DNA of 64,000 nt from Paracoccus saliphilus (lineage in GTDB: Bacteria > Pseudomonadota > Alphaproteobacteria > Rhodobacterales > Rhodobacteraceae). The stretch's first letter is position 1, and each line of letters begins with the position of its first letter. A program made the position numbers and the translations under genes. Below the pieces are notes generated by a model. The model made no database searches. It was not told the DNA's origin and saw nothing but the letters and a program-made list of their open reading frames with translations. This document shows positions 42,841-52,782 of this stretch, piece by piece. Location: positions 62,001-126,000 of the forward strand of contig QKYL01000212.1 of the NCBI GenBank assembly GCA_003255745.1, in the 5' to 3' direction.

Positions 42841-44063
42841 TCGGTGATCCCTGCGTCGCGCGCCGCCTGAAGGATCGGGGCCAGCGCCTCGGGCGTGCCG
42901 CCAAAGCGCTGCTGCGCCTCGTCCCAGATGGCGGCGGCCTGGTCGGTGCGCCCAAGGACGCCCAAGGCGCCGATCAGCCGCGCCCATTCCTCGGGCGATC
43001 CACCCTCGGTCGCCAGACGGTTCTGAAGGCCCGCGACCATGCCCTCGATCATCTGCTGGCGGTCCTCGGGGGACATGTCACCGGCTGCGGCCATCGCATC
43101 CGCATCCGGGCCGGGCAGGGCGGCGGGTTCCTCGGGGGGCTGGTAGTCGGGTTGACCTGCCAGCCAGGCCAAGTCCCGGATCGCGGCCCGGATCGAGGGC
43201 ATCCACGGCGCCTCGGGCGGCCCCTGTTCCAGCAGGCGGCGCCAGATAGGAAAGGCGCGGTCCGGGCGGCCGTTCTGGATCAGCAGCACGCCCTGCAGAT
43301 AGCGGGCCTGCGCCTGATCGGGGTCCAGTGCCAGGGCGCGGGCCAGCGCGGCCTCGGCCTCGGGGGTTACGATGCCGCCGGCGGCCTCGATCATCAGCGA
43401 CGCCAGGCGCAGCAGCTCGACCGCGTCGGCCTGGCCTCCAAGCGCCTCGACCAGCTGCTGCTGGGCCTGGCGGGCGGCAACCATGTTGCCGAGGCGGATT
43501 TCGTTGCTGACCAGCAGCGTCAGGCCCTGGATGTCCTGCGGGTTGCGGGCCACCGCCTCGCGCAGCTGTTCGACCAGCGACAGGTAATCGGGGGCCTCTT
43601 GCGACAGGTCCGGGGCGGGGCGGGCGGGTGCCGCCGCCTCGGCCTCGGTTTGGGTGAGACGGTTGCGATAAGCAGCGTCGGCCGCCGCGATCCGTTCGCC
43701 CAGGGGCATGTCGGGGGCACCGGGAACCCCCTCGCGCAGATAAAGCGCGACGGCCGCCACAAGCATGGCCCCCAGCATCAGGACCGCCCAGACCGGGCGC
43801 CCCGAGGCGTTCAGCGGCCCGCTGCGCGACAGCCGCTTGTCTGCCTCCAGCACTTTGCGGCCGATCTCGGTGCGCAGGCGGTGGGCGTCCTCGGGCTGGA
43901 TCACGCCGCGCTCCAGGTCGCGCTCGACCTCGCGCAGCTGGTCGCGATAAACGCGCAGGTCATAGGCGGCTGCGGGTTCGGCGGCGGCACGTCCGCGCCA
44001 GACCGGGGCCAGAATGGCAAAGGCGACAATCGCGGTCAGGCCCGCGGCGAGCATCCAGAACAT
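42837..44063 (-). CDS. ccmI: cytochrome c-type biogenesis protein CcmI
   Basis: Membrane chaperone of the cytochrome c maturation system that holds apocytochrome c for heme attachment. The 408-residue protein has an N-terminal helix (about 3-22), a second helix near 93-111 and a long TPR-like C-terminal half ([20 protein letters not shown]). The start is decided by the ribosome site: GGAGG lies 7 bp before ATG 44063, whereas ATG 44069 is too close to it. No other ccm genes are in the window. It overlaps ruvX by 4 bp. Confidence 0.88.
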   Translation of the reverse strand: MFWMLAAGLTAIVAFAILAPVWRGRAAAEPAAAYDLRVYRDQLREVERDLERGVIQPEDAHRLRTEIGRKVLEADKRLSRSGPLNASGRPVWAVLMLGAMLVAAVALYLREGVPGAPDMPLGERIAAADAAYRNRLTQTEAEAAAPARPAPDLSQEAPDYLSLVEQLREAVARNPQDIQGLTLLVSNEIRLGNMVAARQAQQQLVEALGGQADAVELLRLASLMIEAAGGIVTPEAEAALARALALDPDQAQARYLQGVLLIQNGRPDRAFPIWRRLLEQGPPEAPWMPSIRAAIRDLAWLAGQPDYQPPEEPAALPGPDADAMAAAGDMSPEDRQQMIEGMVAGLQNRLATEGGSPEEWARLIGALGVLGRTDQAAAIWDEAQQRFGGTPEALAPILQAARDAGITE

Positions 44064-44260
44064 CGGCATCCTCCGTTGCCACTTTCCTAGCCGGATTGCC
44101 CGCGATCCGAAAGCGGCGCGTGACCGAAAGCGGGGCCGCAGACGGGCTTTGCGCCGGTCACAAGGTCGCATGTCGCATTTTGCCGTGATCCGCCGCGACG
44201 CATCTTGAGCCTGCCGCCCCCTGGCGTCATTCTGATGCTGATTCATTTCAGGGAGCCATC

Positions 44261-45526
44261 ATGCCCGACGCCCCCCGCTCTGGCCGTTATTCCGTCTTTG
44301 CCCTGGCCCGCGAGGCATTGCGCCAGCACCAGGGCTGGAACCGGGCCTGGACCAGCCCGGCCCCCCGCGACCGCTACAAGGTGGTCATCGTGGGGGCGGG
44401 CGGTCATGGACTGGCCACCGCCTATTACCTGGGCAAGAATTTCGGCATCACCGACGTTGCGGTGATCGAAAAGGGCTGGCTGGGCGGCGGCAATACCGGG
44501 CGCAACACCACGATCATCCGGTCAAACTATCTGCAGGACCCCTCGGCCGCGATCTACGAAAAATCCCGCAGCCTTTACGAGACGCTGTCCCAGGACCTGA
44601 ACTACAACATCATGTTCAGCCCCCGCGGCCTGATCATGCTGGCGCAGACCGAACATGAAATCCGCGGCTACAAGCGCACCGTTTATGCCAACAACCTGCA
44701 GGGCGTGCAGACCGAATGGCTGGAGCCGCAGCGCCTGAAGGAGCTGGTGCCGATCATCAGCCTGGACGGGCCGCGCTATCCGGTGCTGGGCGGGCTTTAT
44801 CAGGCACGCGGCGGCACGGCCCGCCACGACGCGGTAGCCTGGGGCTATGCGCGCGCCTGTTCCGACATGGGCATGCACATCATCCAGAACTGCGAGGTGC
44901 AGGGGATCGAGACCGAGGGCGGGCAGGTCCGCGCCGTCAACACCTCCAGGGGCCGCATCGGCTGTGACAAGCTGTCGATCGTGGTGGCCGGCCATTCCAG
45001 CCAGCTGGCCGAGATGGCGGGCTTTCGCCTGCCCATCGAAAGCGTGGCGCTGCAAGCGGTGGTGTCAGAGCCGATCAAGCCCTGCATGGATGTCGTGGTC
45101 ATGGCCAACACCGTCCACGGTTACCTGTCGCAATCTGACAAGGGCGAAATGGTGATCGGCGGCGGCACCGACGGCTTCAACAACTTTACCCAACGCGGCA
45201 GCTGGCAGCATGTCGAGGAGACGGTCCGCGCGCTGATCGAAACCTTCCCGATGCTGTCGCGCCTGAAGATGCTGCGGCAGTGGGGCGGGATCGTGGACAT
45301 GACCGGCGACCGTTCGCCCATCCTGTCCACGACGCCGGTGGGCGGCATCTTCGTCAACTGCGGCTGGGGCACCGGCGGCTTCAAGGCGATCCCGGGATCG
45401 GGCTGGGCCATGGCGGAACTGATCGCCACGGGCAGGCCCGGCCCGCTGTCCGCCGCCTTTGGCCTGAACCGGTTCCGCGAGGGCCGCTTTATCGATGAAT
45501 CAGTTGCCGCTGGCGTGGCTCACTAA
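44261..45526 (+). CDS. soxB: sarcosine oxidase subunit beta
   Basis: Catalytic FAD/FMN subunit of tetrameric sarcosine oxidase, which oxidises sarcosine and passes one-carbon units to tetrahydrofolate. The 421-residue protein has the dinucleotide fold GAGGHG (45-50), the R-H-D-A-V-A-W block with H189 as the likely covalent FMN site, and the C-terminal GWGTGGFKAIPGSG. A CAGGGAG Shine-Dalgarno precedes ATG at 44261. It leads the operon soxB-(small ORF)-D-A-G, although a small gene and a gap follow it. Confidence 0.93.
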   Translation: MPDAPRSGRYSVFALAREALRQHQGWNRAWTSPAPRDRYKVVIVGAGGHGLATAYYLGKNFGITDVAVIEKGWLGGGNTGRNTTIIRSNYLQDPSAAIYEKSRSLYETLSQDLNYNIMFSPRGLIMLAQTEHEIRGYKRTVYANNLQGVQTEWLEPQRLKELVPIISLDGPRYPVLGGLYQARGGTARHDAVAWGYARACSDMGMHIIQNCEVQGIETEGGQVRAVNTSRGRIGCDKLSIVVAGHSSQLAEMAGFRLPIESVALQAVVSEPIKPCMDVVVMANTVHGYLSQSDKGEMVIGGGTDGFNNFTQRGSWQHVEETVRALIETFPMLSRLKMLRQWGGIVDMTGDRSPILSTTPVGGIFVNCGWGTGGFKAIPGSGWAMAELIATGRPGPLSAAFGLNRFREGRFIDESVAAGVAH

Positions 45527-45617
45527 ACATGTTCAGGCTGATGCAGCAAAGTCGTGGAACCGGCAGCCCCGCCCCTGAATTCTGGGGGAACAACTGCTTT
45601 GAACGAAAGGGACTTTC

Positions 45618-45869
45618 ATGGCCGACCGCAACAACAACCGTCTCTATTTCATCGTCGGCGCGATCGTCGTCGTCGTTGCGCTGCTGTTCTTCCTCATGTC
45701 CGGCGAACGCACGGGCGTTGCAACGGTGGACAGCGGAGTCGCTGTTGTGGATCATGCGCCCCTTGACGGCGACACGAACGTCGTCGTGGACACGGCACCC
45801 GATGTTGACACTCCGGATGTCACGGTCGAGACCGATACCCCCGTGGCGGAACCCGCCCCGGCCAACTGA
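45618..45869 (+). CDS. small single-pass membrane protein of unknown function within the sarcosine oxidase operon
   Basis: An 83-residue protein with one transmembrane helix (about 10-28, YFIVGAIVVVVALLFFL), a short positively charged N-terminus (RNNNR) and an acidic Val/Asp/Pro-rich tail (TDTPVAEPAPAN). By the positive-inside rule the tail is outside. An AAGGGA Shine-Dalgarno precedes ATG at 45618. It lies between soxB and soxD, where operons of this type usually have no gene; the codon usage matches its neighbours. I do not recognise a family. It could be a partner or anchor of the enzyme, or an unrelated insertion. Confidence 0.7.
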   Translation: MADRNNNRLYFIVGAIVVVVALLFFLMSGERTGVATVDSGVAVVDHAPLDGDTNVVVDTAPDVDTPDVTVETDTPVAEPAPAN

Positions 45870-45925
45870 TCCCGTCCAAGTTGCCTGCCCTGCGGATGCC
45901 CTGACCGCGGCGGCATCCACGGGAC

Positions 45926-45948
45926 GCCGGGGACGCCCCGTCCCCGGC
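45926..45948. repeat. hairpin between the small ORF and soxD
   Basis: GCCGGGGAC (45926-45934) and GTCCCCGGC (45940-45948) form a perfect 9-bp stem with a 5-nt loop, in the 195-bp spacer. No U-tract follows, so it may be an attenuator or processing site rather than a terminator. Confidence 0.4.
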
Positions 45949-46064
45949 ACCGGCCGCGTTGCGGTCTTGCAGCTTATGGTCTGCCGACCTCGCCCTGCGC
46001 GGTCCCGCCGCGGTGGGGCGTCCGCACGTTCCCCTGTTCTTTCTGGCCTCGCAAGGACCCGCCC

Positions 46065-46400
46065 ATGCTGATCCTGACCTGCCCCTGCTGCGGCATCGCC
46101 GCCGAGGAAACCGAATTGCAGCCCGGCGGCGAGGCGCATCTGATGCGCGTCGGCCCGCAGGGCACGGATGACGAGTTCGAGGCCTATCTGTTCGCGCGCA
46201 AGAACCCCAAGGGCGTGCATTTCGAACGCTGGCGCCACGCCTATGGCTGCGGCAAATGGTTCCTGGCTGCCCGCTGCACCGCGACGCTGCAGGTCTTTGG
46301 CACCTATGAGGCGCAGACCAAGCATCCCCCGGCCCGGATCGTCGAGGCGATCCAGAAGACCTATCCCGAATGGCAACCCGACTGGACGACCGCGCCATGA
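46065..46400 (+). CDS. soxD: sarcosine oxidase subunit delta
   Basis: A 111-residue zinc subunit of sarcosine oxidase. The zinc ligands are C6 and C9 (TCPCCG) with H58 and C62 (RWRHAYGC) completing the site, in line with the family. It overlaps the soxA start by ATGA, so subunits are coupled. Its ATG at 46065 lies 195 bp after the small ORF. Confidence 0.92.
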   Translation: MLILTCPCCGIAAEETELQPGGEAHLMRVGPQGTDDEFEAYLFARKNPKGVHFERWRHAYGCGKWFLAARCTATLQVFGTYEAQTKHPPARIVEAIQKTYPEWQPDWTTAP

Positions 46401-49327
46401 CCCACACGCCCCCCTTTCGCCTGTCCACCGGCGGCCGCCTGGTGGATCGCGCCCTGCAACTGCCCTTCCGCTTTGACGGGCGGCACCTGCGGGGGCTGAC
46501 CGGCGATACGCTGGCCTCGGCCCTTCTGGCCAATGGCCAGATGCTGATGGGCCGGTCCTTCAAGTATCACCGCCCGCGCGGTCCCATCGCCTCGGGCGCC
46601 GAGGAACCCAATGCCCTGCTGGGCCTGGGCCAGGGCGGCCGGTTCGAGCCGAACCAGCGCGCCACCACGACACCCCTGGTCGCAGGCATGGTCACGCGCA
46701 GCCAGAACTGCTGGCCCTCGCTGGATGCCGATATCGGCGAGGTGAACAATCTGCTGGCGCCCTTCCTGCCGGCGGGCTTCTACTACAAGACCTTCATTCA
46801 TCCACGCCCCTTCTGGAAGCACCTGTTCGAACCCTTCATCCGCAAAAGCGCGGGCCTGGGCCGGGCGCCGACCGACCCGGACCCGGACCGCTATGAGCAG
46901 GCTTATGGCTTTGCCGATGTGCTGGTCGTGGGCGGCGGCATCACCGGGCTGACCGCCGCCCGCGACGCCGCGGATGCGGGCCAGCGCGTCCTGGTGCTGG
47001 AACAGTCGCCGGTCTGGGGCGGGCGCACGCCCACCGACCACGACGGGGGGCAGGCGGCCATTGACGCGCTGCTGGACGACCTGACCGGCCGGGACAACGT
47101 CACGCTGCGCCGCAACTGCATGGCGACCGGGCTTTACGACCACGGCTATTTGATCGCGCGCGAATCCCTGGCCGATCACGACCCCAACCAGGGCATTCCC
47201 CGCCAGCGCCTGTGGCGCATCCGCGCGGGCCATGTGATCGCCGCCACGGGTGCGCTGGAACGGCCGCTGGCCTTTGCCTGCAACGACGTGCCCGGCGTGA
47301 TGCTGGCCAGCGCCGTGCGCGACTTCATCCGCGATTACGGGGTCGCGCCCGGCCGGCGGATCCTGATTGTCACGAACAACGACGATGCCTATCGCACCGC
47401 CCTGGCGGCCCAAGCCGCGGGGCTGGAGGTTCCGGCCGTCGTCGATGCCCGCCCCGTGGCCGAAGGCGCGCTGCCCCGCGCCGTCCGGGCCGCCGGCATC
47501 ACCGTGCTGACCGGCATGGGGATCGCCAAGGTCAAGGGCGGTCGGCATGTCGATACGGTCGTCCTGTGCGACCAGTCGGGCGAGGGGCGGGCGCTGGACA
47601 GCATCGACTGCGACGTGGTCGCCATGTCGGGCGGCTGGTCGCCGGTCGTGCATCTTTACAGCCATTGCGGCGGCAAGTTGATCTGGGACGAGGATGAGGC
47701 AATGTTCCGCCCCGACCCCGACCGCCCGCCCCTGGGGCCCGATGGTCAGGGGAACGTCACCGTGGCTGGCGCCGCCAATGGCGATCTGCACTGCGCAGGC
47801 CCGCTGGAGCAGTTCGAGGCGCCCACGCAGCCCGTCTGGGTGATGCCCGCCCGCGCGCCCTATAAGCTGCGGGCCAAGATGTGGCTGGATTTCCAGAACG
47901 ACGTGAAGGTTACCGATGTCGAACTGGCCGCGCGTGAAGGCTATGCCTCGGTCGAACATACCAAGCGCTATACCACGCTTGGCATGGCGACGGACCAAGG
48001 CAAGGTCAGCAACATCAACGGCCTGGCGATCCTGTCGAATGCGCTGAACCAGCCGATCCAGGCAACCGGCACCACGACCTTTCGCCCGCCCTATACGCCG
48101 CTGACCCTGGCCACGATCGCGGCCGAGGCCAAGGGCGAGGCCTTTCAGCCGCTGCGCAAGACGCCGATCCACACCTGGCACGAGACGCATGGCGCCAGCT
48201 TCGAGCCCGTCGGCCAGTGGCGGCGCCCCTATGCCTATCTGCGCGGGGGCGAGGACCGGCATGCGGCCGTCGCGCGCGAGATTTTGGCGGTGCGCAAGGG
48301 CGTGGGCACGCTGGACGCCTCGACCCTGGGCAAGATCCTGGTCAAGGGGCCGGATGCCGGACGGCTGCTGGACATGCTCTACACCAACATGATGTCCAAC
48401 CTGCCGGTGGGCAAATGCCGCTATGGCCTGATGTGCAACGAGAACGGCTTCCTGATGGACGACGGCGTCGTGGCGCGCCTGTCCGAGGACAGCTGGCTCT
48501 GCCACACCACGACCGGCGGGGCCGACCGCATCCACGGCCACATGGAGGACTGGCTGCAATGCGAATGGTGGGACTGGCAGGTTTATACCGCCAACCTGAC
48601 CGAGCAGTTCGCCCAGATCGCCGTCGCCGGACCCAAGGCCCGCCTGCTGCTGGAACGGCTTGGCGGCAGCATCGACCTGTCACAGGCGGGCCTGCCCTTC
48701 ATGCAATGGGCCGAAGGGCAGGTGGCGGGCATTCCCGCCCGCGTCTTCCGGATCAGCTTTTCAGGCGAACTCAGCTATGAGGTCGCGGTGCCGGCGAACC
48801 GGGGCCTGGAGTTGTGGGAGCGCCTGCACCTGGCCGGCCAAGACCTAGGCATTACTCCCTATGGCACCGAGGCCATGCACGTGATGCGTGCCGAAAAGGG
48901 CTTCATCATGATCGGGGATGAGACCGACGGCACGATTATCCCCCAGGACCTGAGGCTGGACTGGGCCATCTCGAAGAAAAAGGCCGATTATATCGGCAAG
49001 CGCGCGCAGCGGCGCCTGCACATGACCGACGGCAACCGCTGGAAGCTGGTCGGGCTGGAAAGCCTGGATGGGCAGGTGCTGCCCGATGGCGCCTATGCCG
49101 TGGCCGAGGGGCTGAATGCCAATGGCCAGCGCCGGGTGCAGGGGCGCGTCACCTCCAGCTATCATTCGCCCACGCTGGACCGGCCCATTGCGATGGGGCT
49201 GGTTCATCATGGACCCGCCCGGATGGGTCAGGTGCTGGATTTTCCGATGCCCTCGGGCGCGACGATGCGGGCCCGGATCGTCGATCCGGTCTTCTACGAC
49301 AAGGAAGGGAGCCGCTTGAATGGCTGA
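46397..49327 (+). CDS. soxA: sarcosine oxidase subunit alpha
   Basis: The largest subunit (976 residues). It binds NAD+ in a Rossmann domain with GGGITGL at 179-185 and has a C-terminal aminomethyltransferase-like (GcvT) domain from about 600 (KGVGTLDASTLGKILVKGPD) that takes the formaldehyde to folate. The N-terminal 2Fe-2S-like fold region contains QMLMGRSFKYHRPRG. It overlaps soxD by 4 bp and soxG by 8 bp. Confidence 0.95.
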   Translation: MTHTPPFRLSTGGRLVDRALQLPFRFDGRHLRGLTGDTLASALLANGQMLMGRSFKYHRPRGPIASGAEEPNALLGLGQGGRFEPNQRATTTPLVAGMVTRSQNCWPSLDADIGEVNNLLAPFLPAGFYYKTFIHPRPFWKHLFEPFIRKSAGLGRAPTDPDPDRYEQAYGFADVLVVGGGITGLTAARDAADAGQRVLVLEQSPVWGGRTPTDHDGGQAAIDALLDDLTGRDNVTLRRNCMATGLYDHGYLIARESLADHDPNQGIPRQRLWRIRAGHVIAATGALERPLAFACNDVPGVMLASAVRDFIRDYGVAPGRRILIVTNNDDAYRTALAAQAAGLEVPAVVDARPVAEGALPRAVRAAGITVLTGMGIAKVKGGRHVDTVVLCDQSGEGRALDSIDCDVVAMSGGWSPVVHLYSHCGGKLIWDEDEAMFRPDPDRPPLGPDGQGNVTVAGAANGDLHCAGPLEQFEAPTQPVWVMPARAPYKLRAKMWLDFQNDVKVTDVELAAREGYASVEHTKRYTTLGMATDQGKVSNINGLAILSNALNQPIQATGTTTFRPPYTPLTLATIAAEAKGEAFQPLRKTPIHTWHETHGASFEPVGQWRRPYAYLRGGEDRHAAVAREILAVRKGVGTLDASTLGKILVKGPDAGRLLDMLYTNMMSNLPVGKCRYGLMCNENGFLMDDGVVARLSEDSWLCHTTTGGADRIHGHMEDWLQCEWWDWQVYTANLTEQFAQIAVAGPKARLLLERLGGSIDLSQAGLPFMQWAEGQVAGIPARVFRISFSGELSYEVAVPANRGLELWERLHLAGQDLGITPYGTEAMHVMRAEKGFIMIGDETDGTIIPQDLRLDWAISKKKADYIGKRAQRRLHMTDGNRWKLVGLESLDGQVLPDGAYAVAEGLNANGQRRVQGRVTSSYHSPTLDRPIAMGLVHHGPARMGQVLDFPMPSGATMRARIVDPVFYDKEGSRLNG

Positions 49328-49838
49328 CGCATTGGCCACCATCACCCGCCGGACCGGCCTGGGAATAATCACCATCCGTGCTGACCTGTCGCGCGCCGGC
49401 GATGCGCTGGCCGAGGCGGCGGGCCTGGCCATTCCCGACCGGACGGGGATCGTCACCGACGGCAGCCGCGCCCTTGGCTGGATGTCCCCGGACGAGCTGT
49501 TGCTGATCCTGCCGGGGGCCGAGCTGCCCGAGGCGATCGAGGGGCTGGGCCAGGTCCTGACCGGAGAGCCCGGGCTGGTGGTCGATGTCTCGGATGCGCG
49601 CGCCGTTTTCGACATCGTCGGCCCCCATGCGTCAGATGTCGTGGACAAGCTGGCCCCGGTCGATGCCGCCGCCATGCCCGAAGGTCATCTGCGCCGCACG
49701 CGGCTGGCGCAGACCGCTGCGGCGATCTGGCGCATCGAGGGCGGCTTTCGGGTCATCGGCTTCCGTTCGACTGCGGACTATTTAGGTCTGATCCTGGCCA
49801 ATGCTGCCATCCCCGGAAGCCAGCTGGCGCCGCGCTGA
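49320..49838 (+). CDS. soxG: sarcosine oxidase subunit gamma
   Basis: A 172-residue subunit of sarcosine oxidase with a GcvT-like fold (SPDELLLILPGAELPEAIE, LRRTRLAQTAAAIWRIE). It overlaps soxA by 8 bp and ends the operon. No glyA, purU or folD follows within the window, so the folate partner enzymes are elsewhere. Confidence 0.9.
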   Translation: MADALATITRRTGLGIITIRADLSRAGDALAEAAGLAIPDRTGIVTDGSRALGWMSPDELLLILPGAELPEAIEGLGQVLTGEPGLVVDVSDARAVFDIVGPHASDVVDKLAPVDAAAMPEGHLRRTRLAQTAAAIWRIEGGFRVIGFRSTADYLGLILANAAIPGSQLAPR

Positions 49839-49988
49839 CATGATGCTGGGGGCGCTGTTCGCCTTGTGACGGGGCAGGGGCCCGACCTGCCTTGCGCCCC
49901 TGGAACCGTGCCGGCCCCCTTGCGTTGGGCAGGCGAATGCGCGACCGTGCGCCCGGCTCGCCATCACCCCTCTGAAAGGATTGAAAAC

Positions 49989-50588
49989 ATGGCCTTCACC
50001 CTTCCCGATCTTCCCTATTCCCACGACGCTCTGGAAGCCGCCGGCATGTCCCGCGAGACGCTGGAATACCACCACGACAAGCACCACAACGCCTATGTCA
50101 CCAAGCTGAACGAGCTGGTGGCCGGGACCGAATGGGACGGCAAGTCGCTGGAGGACATCGTCAAGGGCACCTACCAGAAGGGCGCCGTGGCGCAGAACGG
50201 CATCTTCAACAACGCGAGCCAGCATTGGAACCACGCCCAGTTCTGGGAAATGATGGGTCCGAACCCCGGCGCTATGCCCTCGGAACTGGAATCGGCGATC
50301 AAGGACAGCTTCGGTTCGGTAGACGACTTCAAGAAGAAGTTCACCGAGGCCGGCGTCGGCCAGTTCGGTTCGGGCTGGGCCTGGCTGGTCAAGAACGCCG
50401 ATGGCGGGCTGGAAGTCACCAAGACCGAGAACGGTGTGAACCCGCTTTGCTTCGGCCAGACCGCCTTGCTGGGCTGCGATGTGTGGGAACACAGCTACTA
50501 CATCGATTTCCGCAACGCGCGTCCGAAGTACCTGGAGAACTTCCTGGACAAGCTGGTGAACTGGGACAACGTGGCCTCGCGCCTCTGA
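49989..50588 (+). CDS. sodB: superoxide dismutase (Fe/Mn family)
   Basis: Detoxifies superoxide to hydrogen peroxide and oxygen in the cytoplasm. The 199-residue protein has the metal ligands in EYHHDKHHNAYV, NHAQFWEMM and the signature DVWEHSYYIDFRNARPKYL. The Fe form is likely from GSGWAWLV, but Fe/Mn choice is not certain. A good AAAGGATTG Shine-Dalgarno precedes ATG at 49989. A terminator follows, so it is monocistronic. Confidence 0.95.
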   Translation: MAFTLPDLPYSHDALEAAGMSRETLEYHHDKHHNAYVTKLNELVAGTEWDGKSLEDIVKGTYQKGAVAQNGIFNNASQHWNHAQFWEMMGPNPGAMPSELESAIKDSFGSVDDFKKKFTEAGVGQFGSGWAWLVKNADGGLEVTKTENGVNPLCFGQTALLGCDVWEHSYYIDFRNARPKYLENFLDKLVNWDNVASRL

Positions 50589-50609
50589 TCCCGCGACCTT
50601 GCACATCGG

Positions 50610-50638
50610 GGCCCGCCGCGCGATCGGCGGGCCTTTTT
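50610..50638 (+). terminator. rho-independent terminator of sodB
   Basis: A 9-bp stem GGCCCGCCG (50610-50618) and CGGCGGGCC (50625-50633) with a 6-nt loop, then TTTTT (50634-50638). A textbook terminator 22 bp after the sodB stop. Confidence 0.9.
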
Positions 50639-50741
50639 CATGCGGGTGCCTCTGTGGGTTCCCCCGTGCGCCACCATTGGCTTTTCCGGCCACGGCGGTA
50701 TAAGACCTCTGAAACGCAAGACAGATCGGACCGAGGCGGCC

Positions 50742-51416
50742 ATGGCCAACCAGAACGACAGCTTCATCGACGAGGTGACCGAGGAACTGCGCCGCGACCG
50801 GCTTTATGGCGCGTTCAAGCGCTATGGCTGGATCGGCATCCTGGTGATCCTGCTGATTGTCGGTGGCGCGGCCTGGCGCGAATACAGCCGCGCGCAGGAT
50901 CGGGCTGCGGCCCAAGCCTGGGGCGACGCGATCCTGGCGGCCGAGGCGGCGGGCGATCCGGCTGCCATTCGCGCGGTCGATCCGCGGGGTTCGGTAGGGC
51001 GCGAGGCCTTGGCGGGGCTGCTGGCGGCCGGAACCGCCGCGCAATCGGGCCAGACCGATACCGCCGTCGAGGCGCTGCGGGACGTGTCGGAAGATACACC
51101 CGATGACAGCGTCCTGCACGATCTGGCCGATCTTAAGCTGGTGATGCTTGAAGGGCAGGACATGGACCCGTCCCGGCGGGATGCCCTGCTGGCACGCCTG
51201 TCGCGCAGCGGCGCCCCCTTTGAGCTTTTGGCACTGGAGCAGAAGGCCGTCGCGCTGATCGGCGCCGGGCGGCCCGAGGACGCCGTGACGCTGATCCGTC
51301 AGATCCAGCAGAAGGACGGCCTGAGCGAGGCCTTGCGCCTCCGCCTGTCCGAGATGATGGTTGCCCTTGGCGCCGAGCCTGTGGCCGGCAGCGACGCCAT
51401 GCCCGTGACCAATTGA
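50742..51416 (+). CDS. YfgM-like tetratricopeptide membrane protein
   Basis: A 224-residue protein with one membrane helix (28-45, GWIGILVILLIVGGAAW) and a periplasmic TPR-like domain (about 55-215). YfgM in E. coli is a membrane-anchored helper of periplasmic chaperones and RcsB control. Its position directly before bamB and der is the same as in E. coli (yfgM-bamB-der), which supports the name. ATG at 50742 fits the family; an in-frame ATG at 50640 reads through the sodB terminator. Confidence 0.8.
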   Translation: MANQNDSFIDEVTEELRRDRLYGAFKRYGWIGILVILLIVGGAAWREYSRAQDRAAAQAWGDAILAAEAAGDPAAIRAVDPRGSVGREALAGLLAAGTAAQSGQTDTAVEALRDVSEDTPDDSVLHDLADLKLVMLEGQDMDPSRRDALLARLSRSGAPFELLALEQKAVALIGAGRPEDAVTLIRQIQQKDGLSEALRLRLSEMMVALGAEPVAGSDAMPVTN

Positions 51417-51456
51417 CCGCGGCGCGCAGACAGAAACTGACGAGGGAGAGGCAGGG

Positions 51457-52782
51457 ATGACCGCCACGCTGCGACTGACCTTGGTGCTTGCCGCCGGACT
51501 GGGCCTTGCGGCCTGCGCGGACCGCGATGTCATCCTGCCCGGAGAGCGTCTGGACCCGCTGGCCGTGACCTCGCTCGACGGGCCGTCGATCGAAGGGCAG
51601 GCCGGCGTCAGCAGCACGGCGTTGTCGCTTGCGGGGCCTGTCATCAATGCCGAATGGACCCAGCGCGCCGGCAATGCCGCACATGCGCCGGGCCATGTCC
51701 AACTGGGCGCGGCCGGCAGCCGGATCTGGTCCGCGCCGATCGGGCAGGGCGAGACACGCCGCCACCGCATCACCGCCGACCCGATCGTGGCCGCCGGCCG
51801 TATATTCACGCTGGACAGCCGCGCACGCGTGACAGCGACGGCGTTGAATGGCGGGCGTGCCTGGTCCACTGACATCACCCCGGTGCTGGAGGATCCCGAC
51901 AGTGCTTCGGGAGGGGGGCTGGCCTACGAGGGTGGCCGGATCTTTGCCACCACCGGCTTTGGCGAACTGGTGGCGCTGGACGCCGCCTCGGGCGCGGTCC
52001 TGTGGCGGCAGCGCGTCGATGCGCCGATCGGCGGGGGGCCTGCCGCTCAGGATGGTGTCGTCTATGTCGCGGCGCGCAATTCGGTCGGATGGGCCGTGCG
52101 GGCCAGTGACGGCCGCGTGCTGTGGCAGACTTCGGGCACCCCGTCCGGCTCGGGCGTGATGGGCGTATCGGTCCCGGCGGTGCAGGGCAGCACCGTGCTG
52201 TTTCCGTTTTCGTCCGGACAGATCCTTGCAGCCGATCGCGACAGCGGGCTGACCAACTGGACCGGCCAGGTTGCAGGCACCCGGCAGGGCCGCAGCATCG
52301 CTGTTGTCCGCGACGTGACCGGCGACCCGGTGATTTCGGGCGGGCGGGTCTTTGCCGGCACCTCCTCCGGGCGGATCGAGGCGATGGACCTGACGACCGG
52401 ACTTCAGGACTGGAGCGCGCGCGACGGCGCCACTAGCCCGGTCGTCGTGGCGGGCGGTTCGATCTTTGCCGTCAGCGACCAGGCAGAACTGGTGCGGCTG
52501 GATGCCGCCACCGGCGGCGTCATCTGGCGCCAGGCGCTGCCCTATTTCACGACCGATCGGGTGCGCCGTCAAAGCGGTATCCATGCCCACTACGGCCCGG
52601 TCCTTGCCGGAGGGCGGTTGCATGTTGCCTCCAGTGATGGCATGTTGCGCAGCTTCGACCCCGCCTCCGGCGCGCTGGTCGGCCAGGCGCAGATCCCCGG
52701 TGGGGCGGCCTCGGCCCCGGTGGTTGCCGGTCAAACCCTTTACGTCGTTGCGCGCAACGGCCAGTTGCATGCGTACAAATGA
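51457..52782 (+). CDS. bamB: outer membrane assembly lipoprotein BamB
   Basis: A 441-residue periplasmic lipoprotein with lipobox LAAC (C20) and an eight-bladed PQQ-type beta propeller, the fold of BamB in the beta-barrel assembly (Bam) complex. Blade repeats such as [21 protein letters not shown] and [10 protein letters not shown] are visible. A GAGGGAGAGG Shine-Dalgarno precedes ATG at 51457, and it overlaps der by ATGA. Confidence 0.92.
   Translation: MTATLRLTLVLAAGLGLAACADRDVILPGERLDPLAVTSLDGPSIEGQAGVSSTALSLAGPVINAEWTQRAGNAAHAPGHVQLGAAGSRIWSAPIGQGETRRHRITADPIVAAGRIFTLDSRARVTATALNGGRAWSTDITPVLEDPDSASGGGLAYEGGRIFATTGFGELVALDAASGAVLWRQRVDAPIGGGPAAQDGVVYVAARNSVGWAVRASDGRVLWQTSGTPSGSGVMGVSVPAVQGSTVLFPFSSGQILAADRDSGLTNWTGQVAGTRQGRSIAVVRDVTGDPVISGGRVFAGTSSGRIEAMDLTTGLQDWSARDGATSPVVVAGGSIFAVSDQAELVRLDAATGGVIWRQALPYFTTDRVRRQSGIHAHYGPVLAGGRLHVASSDGMLRSFDPASGALVGQAQIPGGAASAPVVAGQTLYVVARNGQLHAYK

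Noticed and set aside
45926..45948. Hairpin as an integron attC or mobile-element end
   Set aside because: No integrase, no second end and no target duplication are visible.
46361..48559. Open frame antisense to soxA
   Set aside because: Shadow of soxA, whose conserved motifs are on the plus strand.
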